From positions 1-13,967 of the forward strand of contig DATMNI010000105.1 of the NCBI GenBank assembly GCA_035570275.1: 13,967 nt of DNA. The letters run 5' to 3'. Under the pieces are notes generated by a model, which saw nothing but the letters and a program-made list of their open reading frames with translations, did not search any database and was not told the DNA's origin. This stretch comes from DATMNI01 sp035570275 (lineage in GTDB: Bacteria; Acidobacteriota; Terriglobia; Bryobacterales; Bryobacteraceae). Shown here one piece after another: positions 6,984 through 13,039 of this stretch (position 1 is its first letter; each line of letters opens with the position of its first letter). A program made the position numbers and the translations under genes.

Positions 6984-7901
6984 CTACTTACCGGACCAGG
7001 CCAGCACGCGCGTCAGCGCGGCCGCTGTAGTGGCATCCAGCCTGGCGCCGGGCGGGCGGATATCGGCGCAGGCTATGGCTCCGCGCCTTCGCAGAACCTC
7101 CTTGCGAATCGCCATGCCAAGTCCTTCCTGGAACTCGAAGCGCATCAGGGGGACGGCCGGATAGAAGACTGCCGCCGCGCCATCCACATCCCCGGCATGG
7201 TAGCGCCTGACAATCTCCACCAGGATCTCAGGGTAGGCGAAACCGGTCATGGCCCCGGTGGCCCCGGCCATCAGCTCCTCCAGCAGGAAAACGCCGCCGA
7301 GACCGCCGAAAATCCCGATCTCCATGCCCTGCGCGGCTTCCCGGATGCGGCTGGTCTTGAAGGGCGTGGGCGGGTCCTCCAGCTTGATTGTCTGGGCGGC
7401 AGCCACCTCGCGCGCGATGCGCACCAGCAGCCACGGCTCCATGGCGTAGCCCGAAACCGGCGGGTAGTCCTGCACAACGATACCGATCTCCACCGCATCG
7501 GCGACCGCGGCGAAGTGGCGAACTACGGCGTCGGAATTCAGCTTGGCCATGCGCGGCGGGCTGATCATCACCGCCGAAGCGCCAGCTTCCCGCGCGGTGC
7601 GCGTGTACGCAATACAGGTGCGGACACCATCGGCCGTGGCGCCCGCCACCACGTGGACCCGGCCGTTGACGTGCTTCACCACCGTCTCGAGCACCTGCAC
7701 CCGCTCCTGGTCGTTCATGCGAGCTACCTCGCTGGTGACGCCGAGCGCGGTCAGGCCGTTAACACCTGCGCCGATGAACAGGTCGATCACGCGCTTCAGG
7801 CTGTCCAGGTCCAGATCGCCGTTGGGTTGGAACGGGGTGGGGAGAACCGAAAATACGCCTTCCAGCTTCAAAATTTCTCCTGAGTCCGGCTGATTGACCA
7901 T
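6984..7901 (-). CDS. DapA-family class I aldolase/synthase
   Basis: A 305-aa TIM-barrel enzyme of the dihydrodipicolinate synthase/N-acetylneuraminate lyase family, which uses a Schiff-base lysine and pyruvate-like substrates. VLPTPFQPNGDLD (19-31) is the family start. GVTSE (54-58) takes the place of GTTGE. Tyr146 in VVQDYPPVSG and Lys173 in QTIKLEDPP sit where the catalytic Tyr and Schiff-base Lys are expected. GGLGGVFLLEEL (199-210) matches the later conserved region. Length is normal. The altered GTTGE motif and the EDPP.P.K segment suggest it is not the housekeeping lysine-pathway DapA but a sugar-acid aldolase or dehydratase-type member; the substrate cannot be read. The ATG at 7901 has a weak GGGAAA just upstream. 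Its stop abuts the kdsD start, so co-transcription and coupled translation are likely. Confidence 0.85.
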   Translation of the reverse strand: MVNQPDSGEILKLEGVFSVLPTPFQPNGDLDLDSLKRVIDLFIGAGVNGLTALGVTSEVARMNDQERVQVLETVVKHVNGRVHVVAGATADGVRTCIAYTRTAREAGASAVMISPPRMAKLNSDAVVRHFAAVADAVEIGIVVQDYPPVSGYAMEPWLLVRIAREVAAAQTIKLEDPPTPFKTSRIREAAQGMEIGIFGGLGGVFLLEELMAGATGAMTGFAYPEILVEIVRRYHAGDVDGAAAVFYPAVPLMRFEFQEGLGMAIRKEVLRRRGAIACADIRPPGARLDATTAAALTRVLAWSGK

Positions 7902-7930
7902 TTTCCCATAAGCATGGAACCTTAGGAACT

Positions 7931-8020
7931 GTGAAGACCACGCTGGAGATCCCAGACGGCGTGCTTCACCGCGCCAAAGCGAATGCCGCGCAGGATTACA
8001 GGCCCTGTTCGGTTCATTGA
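7931..8020 (+). pseudogene. VapB-like antitoxin, 5' stub
   Basis: From a GTG at 7931, with AGGA 4 nt upstream, the plus strand reads MKTTLEIPDGVLHRAKANAA. This is a near-consensus start for VapB-like ribbon-helix-helix antitoxins. The family continues with a conserved GESL-type turn and a second helix, but here the sequence after about 7993 is unrelated (QDYRPCSVH) and stops at 8018-8020. The break falls where the lower-GC cluster on the opposite strand begins; the two genes' stop codons sit within a few bases of each other. Insertion of that cluster into vapB is a simple explanation. No PIN-domain toxin remains. An alternative is that the short peptide is coincidental, but the match and ribosome-binding site argue against this. 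Confidence 0.55.
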
Positions 8021-8412
8021 TTCCTTTTTTTCACTCTGACAGCCTTCCCGCAAATCTTTGCCAAGGCAAACGCGTAGTCATTCTGTGCAGTGGTGTCGTT
8101 GAGAGGGATACCCGCGATCTCATAGAAGTCTGGGTCGTCGGACTCCTTTAGTTGAATTGTTAAGCCACCGATCAGTTCGACGTCTCCTGCAAGCATCTCT
8201 GCGTAGCCTTTGCAGTCCAGATCTCCCATCGCTTTTTCTGGATTCAGCGCAACCGAGATCGTGGTCTCAGCAGGGAACTGATCACTCGCCGGTCGAAGAC
8301 GGAATGCTTTATCGGTGACGTGCTCCCCATCAACGCACTTACCGCTCGTCAGTGCCCTGTAGAGCTTAGTTTCAGGGGCGAGGAAGAGTCGCTGCTGAGG
8401 ATGTTCCAGCAA
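8014..8412 (-). CDS. Uncharacterised protein, third gene of cluster
   Basis: A 132-aa predicted cytoplasmic protein of unknown function. There is no signal peptide or membrane segment. It begins with a TTG at 8412, 9 nt after the stop of the preceding gene; no good ribosome-binding site is visible and no alternative start codon was found, so translational coupling is likely. Residues ETKLYRALTSGKCVDGEHVT, then KAFRLRP, then TTISVAL, and finally a region with YEIAGIPL and YAFALAKICGKAV recall a group of small proteins seen beside other small proteins of unknown function, but I cannot name the family. The C-terminus is basic (VRVKKRNQ). Its stop lies within the antitoxin stub on the other strand, so the natural 3' end may have been lost. 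GC is lower than in the flanking housekeeping genes. Confidence 0.65.
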   Translation of the reverse strand: MLEHPQQRLFLAPETKLYRALTSGKCVDGEHVTDKAFRLRPASDQFPAETTISVALNPEKAMGDLDCKGYAEMLAGDVELIGGLTIQLKESDDPDFYEIAGIPLNDTTAQNDYAFALAKICGKAVRVKKRNQ

Positions 8413-8421
8413 AGCGAATGG

Positions 8422-8988
8422 TTAGCCAAGGAGCCAATTGAGACTTCGCGACAAGTCCTCGGCGTTGGTGACCTCCACGGATTCGCCGCGCGTCAACGCT
8501 TCACCTTTGTCGGTTTGAAAGTAGAGAGCAGCCGGGCGGAGTGGATCGGGAAAAACGATTACCCGCAACAATCGGTCCTGAGCCTTCCAAGTAATATCGA
8601 CTTCACCAAAGTACACCGAAATCTTGGGATGTGGGAACTTGCTACCCACGTACTCAGCAGATAGGATCAACTCCTTGGCTTTAGCGACCGTCTCTGAACT
8701 GGGCCTGGGCTCACCTAACTCATATAGATCGTCGTCCGCAATAACCTCGTCAATTCTGGTTGCAATACTAGTCGCAGATTCGAACGGTTCGCGGAACATG
8801 TCCCCCAAGAGCAATTTGGCTTCGTACAGGTGCGGCGCAAAAACACGGGGGCGAAGAATCGCCTCAGTCGCGGCGCGATCAAGGATCGGATTTGAATCTC
8901 TCAGGGAGACCGGGGCAGTGCCTTTGCGAGAATGGAATCCCGGCCGCTGTCCGTTCAAGTGGTGTTTTCCACGTCGCTTAGTCAGCAA
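8422..8988 (-). CDS. Uncharacterised protein, second gene of cluster
   Basis: A 188-aa soluble protein of unknown function. I chose the TTG at 8988 because AAGGAG lies 6 nt upstream, whereas the GTG at 9009 has no clear site and would lengthen the overlap with the previous gene. With the TTG the overlap is 11 nt, which still implies coupling. The first 40 residues are basic and low in complexity (TKRRGKHHLNG). The middle (about 50-110) is helical-looking. Residues about 96-143 contain PSSETVAKAKELI and then ISVYFGEVDITWK, followed by RLLRVIVFPD. The pattern 'helix ending AKELI, then a beta strand ending TW' recurs in small proteins of unknown role in many bacteria, but I cannot assign a named family. 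Hand counts over 8701-8820 give about 52% GC, against about two-thirds in part of kdsD, hinting at transfer. Confidence 0.7.
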   Translation of the reverse strand: MLTKRRGKHHLNGQRPGFHSRKGTAPVSLRDSNPILDRAATEAILRPRVFAPHLYEAKLLLGDMFREPFESATSIATRIDEVIADDDLYELGEPRPSSETVAKAKELILSAEYVGSKFPHPKISVYFGEVDITWKAQDRLLRVIVFPDPLRPAALYFQTDKGEALTRGESVEVTNAEDLSRSLNWLLG

Positions 8989-9331
8989 TTGGTTCTCCTT
9001 TCGTCCCACTCGTGATCAGATCTACGCCTGCCTTTAGGCGCTCGAAGCCGTCGCGGCTCATCGCGACCCGCTGCAAGACGTTGAACGATATTGAATGAAC
9101 CTCGGACGGTTCTCGTTCGATTTTTTCCTTCAGATTCATGAAATCGCCAGGGCGCACGATACCAATGTCGAGATAAATGTCCGAACCGATCTGGAACAGT
9201 TCAAAGTGATTGGCAAAGAGCGGCTCTAGTTCCGGATCGTTCCCCTCTTCGTGTCCAATGATCTTCTTCTCGGACCGAATCAGCGTTTGATGTCTGGCGG
9301 CGGCCAGTTCGTTGGCGTCTTCGTTTGACAT
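8978..9331 (-). CDS. Small protein with DUF3467-like pattern, first gene of cluster
   Basis: A 117-aa soluble protein and the promoter-proximal gene of a three-gene cluster. AGGAG lies 8 nt before the ATG at 9331. The N-terminal 35 residues are charged. The core, ANHFELFQIGSDIYLDIGIV (40-59) followed later by VLQRVAMSRDGFERLKAGVD (about 85-104), resembles the DUF3467 pattern: a strand reading 'xDFG', then a 'xRVxMSxxxxxxL' helix. I am only moderately confident of this resemblance, and DUF3467 itself has no known function. Its end overlaps the start of the next gene. Like the rest of the cluster, it is lower in GC than its surroundings. The 132-nt gap to the next gene upstream on this strand leaves room for a promoter. 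Confidence 0.68.
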   Translation of the reverse strand: MSNEDANELAAARHQTLIRSEKKIIGHEEGNDPELEPLFANHFELFQIGSDIYLDIGIVRPGDFMNLKEKIEREPSEVHSISFNVLQRVAMSRDGFERLKAGVDLITSGTKGEPIAD

Positions 9332-9463
9332 GTCTTTCGCTCCTGCCCTCAGGCATCAGAGGTGCGGCGGTACAACGACTCCCCCGGCTCGCCTCACAGA
9401 CTTGGTTTACCAGCCGCTGCCAGCGGCGCAGGCCCGGCAGCAGAGCCCGGTAGCCGTCTTCCC

Positions 9464-11005
9464 CTACTGCCCGTACTTCACTTTCGATTCGGCTTCGAAC
9501 TTCCGGTAATTCTTGAACTCGATGGCGTTGCGCGTGCACGTTCCGCTGCCGCTGAAGCAGGCCACGTTTTCGCCCTTGGCCGGCATCAGGTACACCTTCT
9601 GGTCAATCCGCACGTAGGCGTATTCCAGAGCCGAATCGGCCTTGCTCAACGGATAATCGCGAGGCAACCCCGTCGTATGCTGCTCGAAACGCAGCACGCG
9701 GCGGGTCTCTTTGTCGATCCAGACCGCACCGTTATAGGCCGGCTTGTAGTGCCGGTCGTCCGGCGAAACCAGCTCCCAATGCGAGTTCGGCTGGGCCACC
9801 GTGTAGTCGAAAACCCAAGCCGAACGCGAGGCCATCCGTTCCTCCCCACGCCGCTTGAACGAGGCGTTCGTCCCCATGGACATCAAGTCTTCCAGCGTCA
9901 AACCGAAGTCGCCCGTGGACCACGACCCGGTGCGCTCAATGGGCCCGTACACCGGCTTGCCATCGATCTGAAAGTCGCGGTAGTCCTCCTTGCCGTCCTT
10001 GTACGCCACCTCCGCCGTGACTACGTCGATCGGGCTCCAGAGCGGCGGAATCGAGGGCCGGAAGTAGCGCGTAGTGTTCTGTTGCACCAGGAAGTTCGGC
10101 AGGCCGGCGCTGAATTCCTTAGCGGCGGCGCGTGCGTCGCGGATAACCTGCTCATCGGTGTCGAGGCGCGGATCGCGCGGTACCGATACGCCAACCGGCG
10201 CCGTGCCGGCTGCTGCTGTGCCAACCGGTGCTGTGCCAACCGGCGCCGCAACCGTTTCGGAACTTGCTGCCGCCCCGTCCGCGGAAGATGCTGCCCGCGC
10301 CGGCTCGTCCGCAGTGGCTGGCGTTCGCTCCAGTTTCTCCGGCTCCGGATCGGGTGACGGGTCGGACGGCGTGGAGCGCGTCACCACCGTATGCGGTTTG
10401 CTCATATCCTCGGCACGGGGAGCGCGCACCCCAGCCTCGTCCACCGTTTGCTCGGCTGCAGCCCGTTCCGCCCCAGTTCCGCTCCGCAGCAAGACTACGC
10501 GCAGCGCGGTCTCTTCGTCATCCGGGCTGGTTTCCACCGTAATCTGGTCGCCGGGGTGCAGCAGCGAATCGCGAATCGGTTCGCCCGCCTTGTTGCGGAA
10601 CTGCGTCTTGGCAAGTAACCGGAATCGCAACACGGCCTTCTTACCCGGCTGCATCAGCAGGTCTTTCTCTCCCAGTTTTCGCAGGCTGCCATCCACCGAA
10701 GCCACCGTCATTTTTTCGTCATCGTGAGACGAACCAGCGTTCGGCGACTTATCCTTCCTCTTGGGAAGCTTGAGTTCGGGCACCGGAAGTCCGACGCCCG
10801 GTATGCGCGTCGGATACGTATTGGGATATTGGCCCGGCGGGTACTGACCGGGGGGATACTGGCCCGGTGGGTATTGCCCCGGCGGGTATTGTCCGGGAGG
10901 ATACTGGCCGGGTGGATACTGCGATGGATACTGCCCTGGGTAGACTTGCGCGGCAGCCGTCACGGCGAACACCAGCAGCACGGCGGGGAAGTAGCGCCGC
11001 ATCAT
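9464..11005 (-). CDS. Secreted protein with YPPGQ repeats
   Basis: A 513-aa exported protein of unknown function. The ATG at 11005 is chosen because GGAGAG lies 6 nt upstream; an ATG at 11002 is equally possible, and a GTG at 11032 would spoil the signal peptide. Residues 1-19 form a signal peptide (MMRRYFPAVLLVFAVTAAA, cleavage before Gln20). Residues 30-59 are six perfect YPPGQ repeats, a Pro/Tyr-rich, probably disordered or surface-interactive segment. A Pro/Ala/Ser-rich region (about 210-275) contains APVGT-type repeats. The C-terminal ~180 residues hold GAVWIDKETRRVLRFEQ, DYPLSKADSALEYAYVRI and a CFSGSGTCTRN cysteine pair. This tail looks like one I associate with acidobacterial secreted proteins, but no catalytic motif is recognised. 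It is transcribed alone, diverging from the transglutaminase unit. Confidence 0.85.
   Translation of the reverse strand: MMRRYFPAVLLVFAVTAAAQVYPGQYPSQYPPGQYPPGQYPPGQYPPGQYPPGQYPPGQYPNTYPTRIPGVGLPVPELKLPKRKDKSPNAGSSHDDEKMTVASVDGSLRKLGEKDLLMQPGKKAVLRFRLLAKTQFRNKAGEPIRDSLLHPGDQITVETSPDDEETALRVVLLRSGTGAERAAAEQTVDEAGVRAPRAEDMSKPHTVVTRSTPSDPSPDPEPEKLERTPATADEPARAASSADGAAASSETVAAPVGTAPVGTAAAGTAPVGVSVPRDPRLDTDEQVIRDARAAAKEFSAGLPNFLVQQNTTRYFRPSIPPLWSPIDVVTAEVAYKDGKEDYRDFQIDGKPVYGPIERTGSWSTGDFGLTLEDLMSMGTNASFKRRGEERMASRSAWVFDYTVAQPNSHWELVSPDDRHYKPAYNGAVWIDKETRRVLRFEQHTTGLPRDYPLSKADSALEYAYVRIDQKVYLMPAKGENVACFSGSGTCTRNAIEFKNYRKFEAESKVKYGQ
10190..10249 (-). repeat. 4 x 15-nt in-frame repeat (APVGT-like)
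   Basis: Four adjacent 15-nt units on the plus strand, three reading GCCAACCGG and one GCCGGCTGC at their start, encode APVGT/AAAGT-like pentapeptides in the low-complexity middle of the secreted protein. Confidence 0.75.
10829..10918 (-). repeat. 6 x 15-nt YPPGQ-coding repeat
   Basis: Six 15-nt units encode six identical YPPGQ pentapeptides right after the signal peptide. Third-position differences between units (GGCGGG, GGGGGG, GGTGGG and others) show that the peptide, not just the DNA, has been kept. Confidence 0.9.
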
Positions 11006-11185
11006 AAATAACTCTCCACGGTGACTCTCCACGTTAGCATTCTACTCCCTTTATGCCAGCGGTTTCCGGCGTCTCTCCGATTGAGGGTTCCCGCACATCC
11101 ATCCGACAGGCTCCCTGGTATCATCAATAGTGTTGGTAGTGTTGAAGTCGCCGGGCGAAACCCCTGAATCGCTTTTAGCCCAGCT

Positions 11186-11199
11186 CGCGGATTTCCGCG
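11186..11199. promoter_or_regulatory. GC-rich dyad upstream of transglutaminase unit
   Basis: CGCGGA and TCCGCG form a perfect 6-bp inverted repeat with a TT centre, ending 22 nt before the ATG at 11222. It sits where an operator or a leader hairpin could act. No clear -35/-10 pair was identified for the divergent genes in 11006-11221. Confidence 0.25.
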
Positions 11200-11221
11200 T
11201 CCCAGATTAAAGGTGTTCGCC

Positions 11222-12118
11222 ATGCAGCTCCGGATTGGTTACGAACTGATTTATAGCTTTCCACAACCCACGCCGATCATCCTTCTCGTGAATATCCACG
11301 ATTCACGGGCCTCCGATATCGTCGTCCCCGATCGCCTCACTACCGAGCCATCCATTCCAGTCACCGGCTACCGCGACGCTTTTGGAAATCAGTGCCTTCG
11401 CATCCTCGCACCCGCGGGCCGCCTCCGCCTGGCGGCCGACGGCGTCATCGAAGATAGCGGCCAGCCAGATGAGATTGTGCCCACCGCCTGGCAGGACCCA
11501 GTGCAGGATCTGCCCGAGAATACCCTGCGGTTCCTGCTGGCCAGCCGCTATTGTGAAACCGATTTGCTGTCTCAGACGGCATGGCAACTCTTCGGCGGTA
11601 CGGCTCCAGGCTACCAGCGCGTGCAGGCAATCTGCGATTACGTTCATAATCATATCGCCTTCAACTACCAGAACGCCCGCGCCACCCGCAGCGCCGCGGA
11701 GGCTTTCAACGAACGCACCGGCGTCTGCCGCGACTACGCGCATCTCGCCATCGCCTTCTGCCGATGCCTGAATATTCCGGCGCGATACTGCACCGGCTAC
11801 CTGGGCGATGTCGGAACGCCGCCGCCGTTCCCGCCGGGCGATTTCGCGGCGTGGTTCGAGGCCTGGATCGGCGGCCGCTGGCACATCTTCGACCCGCGCA
11901 ACAATGTGCCGCGCATGAGCCGCGTCCTGATGGCGCGAGGCCGCGATGCGTGCGATGTCGCCATCGCTACCACGTTCGGACCCAACACGCTGGAGAGTTT
12001 CAGGGTGTGGACCGATGAGATTCCAGTCGATCTGGAACACCGCCGCGAGATTCCCGGAATGGCCCCCGGAATGGCCTCAGGTGTGGCCCTCGGGGCCGGC
12101 CCCGGTTTGGACCACTGA
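11222..12118 (+). CDS. Transglutaminase-like protein, catalytic His position altered
   Basis: A 298-aa cytoplasmic transglutaminase-like (COG1305-type) protein, N-terminal beta domain followed by the papain-like core. The ATG at 11222 is preceded 6 nt upstream by AAAGGTG; a GTG at 11213 lies inside that site. Cys169 in TGVCRDYAHLA and Asp224 in WHIFDPRNN are the expected nucleophile and acid. The segment that normally holds the catalytic His before AW reads GDFAAWFEAW, with Ala209 in the His position. Some members of this subgroup may naturally lack it, so it could be a subfamily trait or a loss of activity. The tail after about 275 is a 12-nt repeat product (PGMA, PGMA, SGVA, LGAG). Its TGA overlaps the ATG of the next gene, so the two transglutaminase-like proteins are made together. 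Confidence 0.85.
   Translation: MQLRIGYELIYSFPQPTPIILLVNIHDSRASDIVVPDRLTTEPSIPVTGYRDAFGNQCLRILAPAGRLRLAADGVIEDSGQPDEIVPTAWQDPVQDLPENTLRFLLASRYCETDLLSQTAWQLFGGTAPGYQRVQAICDYVHNHIAFNYQNARATRSAAEAFNERTGVCRDYAHLAIAFCRCLNIPARYCTGYLGDVGTPPPFPPGDFAAWFEAWIGGRWHIFDPRNNVPRMSRVLMARGRDACDVAIATTFGPNTLESFRVWTDEIPVDLEHRREIPGMAPGMASGVALGAGPGLDH
12053..12100 (+). repeat. 4 x 12-nt repeat at end of first transglutaminase gene
   Basis: Two identical 12-nt units CCCGGAATGGCC are followed by two diverged ones (TCAGGTGTGGCC and CTCGGGGCCGGC), extending the C-terminus with Pro/Gly/Met/Ala residues just before the stop. Confidence 0.75.
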
Positions 12119-12984
12119 TGTCTTTTCTCACGGTGCGCCACTCCACGGTCTACCGTTACCGTGAGCCCGTCGGCCTCGGGGAACATCGCATGATGTTCCG
12201 CCCGCGCGCCAGTCACGACTTGCGGTTGATCCGCACCAGACTGGTCATCACGCCCGAACCCGCTCATTTGCGCTGGCTGCACGATCCGTTCGATAACTCG
12301 GTTGCGGTCGCCACTTTTGAGGGGACCACAACGGAACTCAGCTTCGAAAGCACGGTGACGCTGGAGCATTTCGACAGCTCCGGGCCGGAGTATCCGCTGG
12401 AGGAGTATGCGCGGACCTATCCTTTCCGCTATTCCGATGAGGACTTCCCCAATCTGGTGCGCGCCCTGGCCCCTCACTACCCGGGCGAGAGCGTGTCCAA
12501 ATGGGCGTTGCAGTTTCTGGATCCATCGGATACCTCCGTCACCATGAAAATACTTCGCGGCATGACTCACGGCATTCGCGAACAATTCATCTACAACCGC
12601 CGCATTGAGAAGGGCGTGCAGACTCCCGAGGAGACGCTGCGGAACCGGCAGGGCAGTTGCCGGGATTTCGCGGTCCTGATGATGGAAGCCACCAGGTCGC
12701 TGGGTGTGGCGGCGCGGTTTGTCAGTGGTTATATCTTCATGCCCAACAGTTCCGGCCTGGCCGGTGGCGGTTCCACACACGCCTGGATGCAGGCCTATCT
12801 GCCCGGCGCCGGCTGGATCGATTTCGACCCAACCAACAGCATCGTCGGCAATCGCAATCTCATTCGCGTCGCCGTGGCGTGGGCTCCCGATCAGGTGCTG
12901 CCGCTCTGGGGCACCTATGAGGGCTCCGCGGAGGCCTTCGTCGGCATGGACGTCACCGTGACCGTGACCGAAGTGGCGGGATAA
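12118..12984 (+). CDS. Transglutaminase-like cysteine protease-fold protein
   Basis: A 288-aa protein with an N-terminal bacterial transglutaminase beta domain (about 1-85, starting LTVRHSTVYRYREPV) and a transglutaminase core. The full triad is present: Cys181 in RQGSCRDFAVLM, His221 in THAWMQAYLPG and Asp236 in GWIDFDPTN. Such proteins act as peptidases, amidases or cross-linking enzymes; the substrate is unknown. The ATG shares its A with the stop of the previous gene (TGATG), indicating coupled translation. The end of the gene falls in a tandem repeat whose first unit supplies the stop. Together with the first copy and the downstream N-formylglutamate amidohydrolase-like gene it forms a rightward unit. 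Related clusters often carry circularly permuted ATP-grasp and alpha-E proteins; neither is seen here, though they could lie outside the window. Confidence 0.9.
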   Translation: MSFLTVRHSTVYRYREPVGLGEHRMMFRPRASHDLRLIRTRLVITPEPAHLRWLHDPFDNSVAVATFEGTTTELSFESTVTLEHFDSSGPEYPLEEYARTYPFRYSDEDFPNLVRALAPHYPGESVSKWALQFLDPSDTSVTMKILRGMTHGIREQFIYNRRIEKGVQTPEETLRNRQGSCRDFAVLMMEATRSLGVAARFVSGYIFMPNSSGLAGGGSTHAWMQAYLPGAGWIDFDPTNSIVGNRNLIRVAVAWAPDQVLPLWGTYEGSAEAFVGMDVTVTVTEVAG

Positions 12985-13027
12985 ACGGTGGCGGGATAAG
13001 GTGGCGAGATGACGGTGGCGAGATCGA
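12973..13027 (+). repeat. stop-codon-bearing tandem repeat
   Basis: Four near-identical copies of GTGGCGRGAT (starting at 12973, 12988, 13001 and 13015) fill the gap between the second transglutaminase and the amidohydrolase gene. The first three units carry TAA, TAA or TGA. The first unit contains the real stop codon at 12982-12984. Confidence 0.7.
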
Positions 13028-13039
13028 GATGACGATGCC

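Noticed and set aside
5991..7883. 630-codon plus-strand open frame across the kdsD and aldolase genes
   Set aside because: It is antisense to two well-supported enzymes and rich in His/Gln/Arg/Gly as expected from a shadow frame.
9413..9427. GCCGCTG/CAGCGGC inverted repeat downstream of the secreted protein gene
   Set aside because: The loop is too tight for the full stem and no T-run follows on the minus strand, so an intrinsic terminator call is not supported.
9362..10357. 331-codon plus-strand frame opposite the secreted repeat protein
   Set aside because: Shadow frame; Arg/Cys-rich repeats arise from the antisense of the APVGT repeats.
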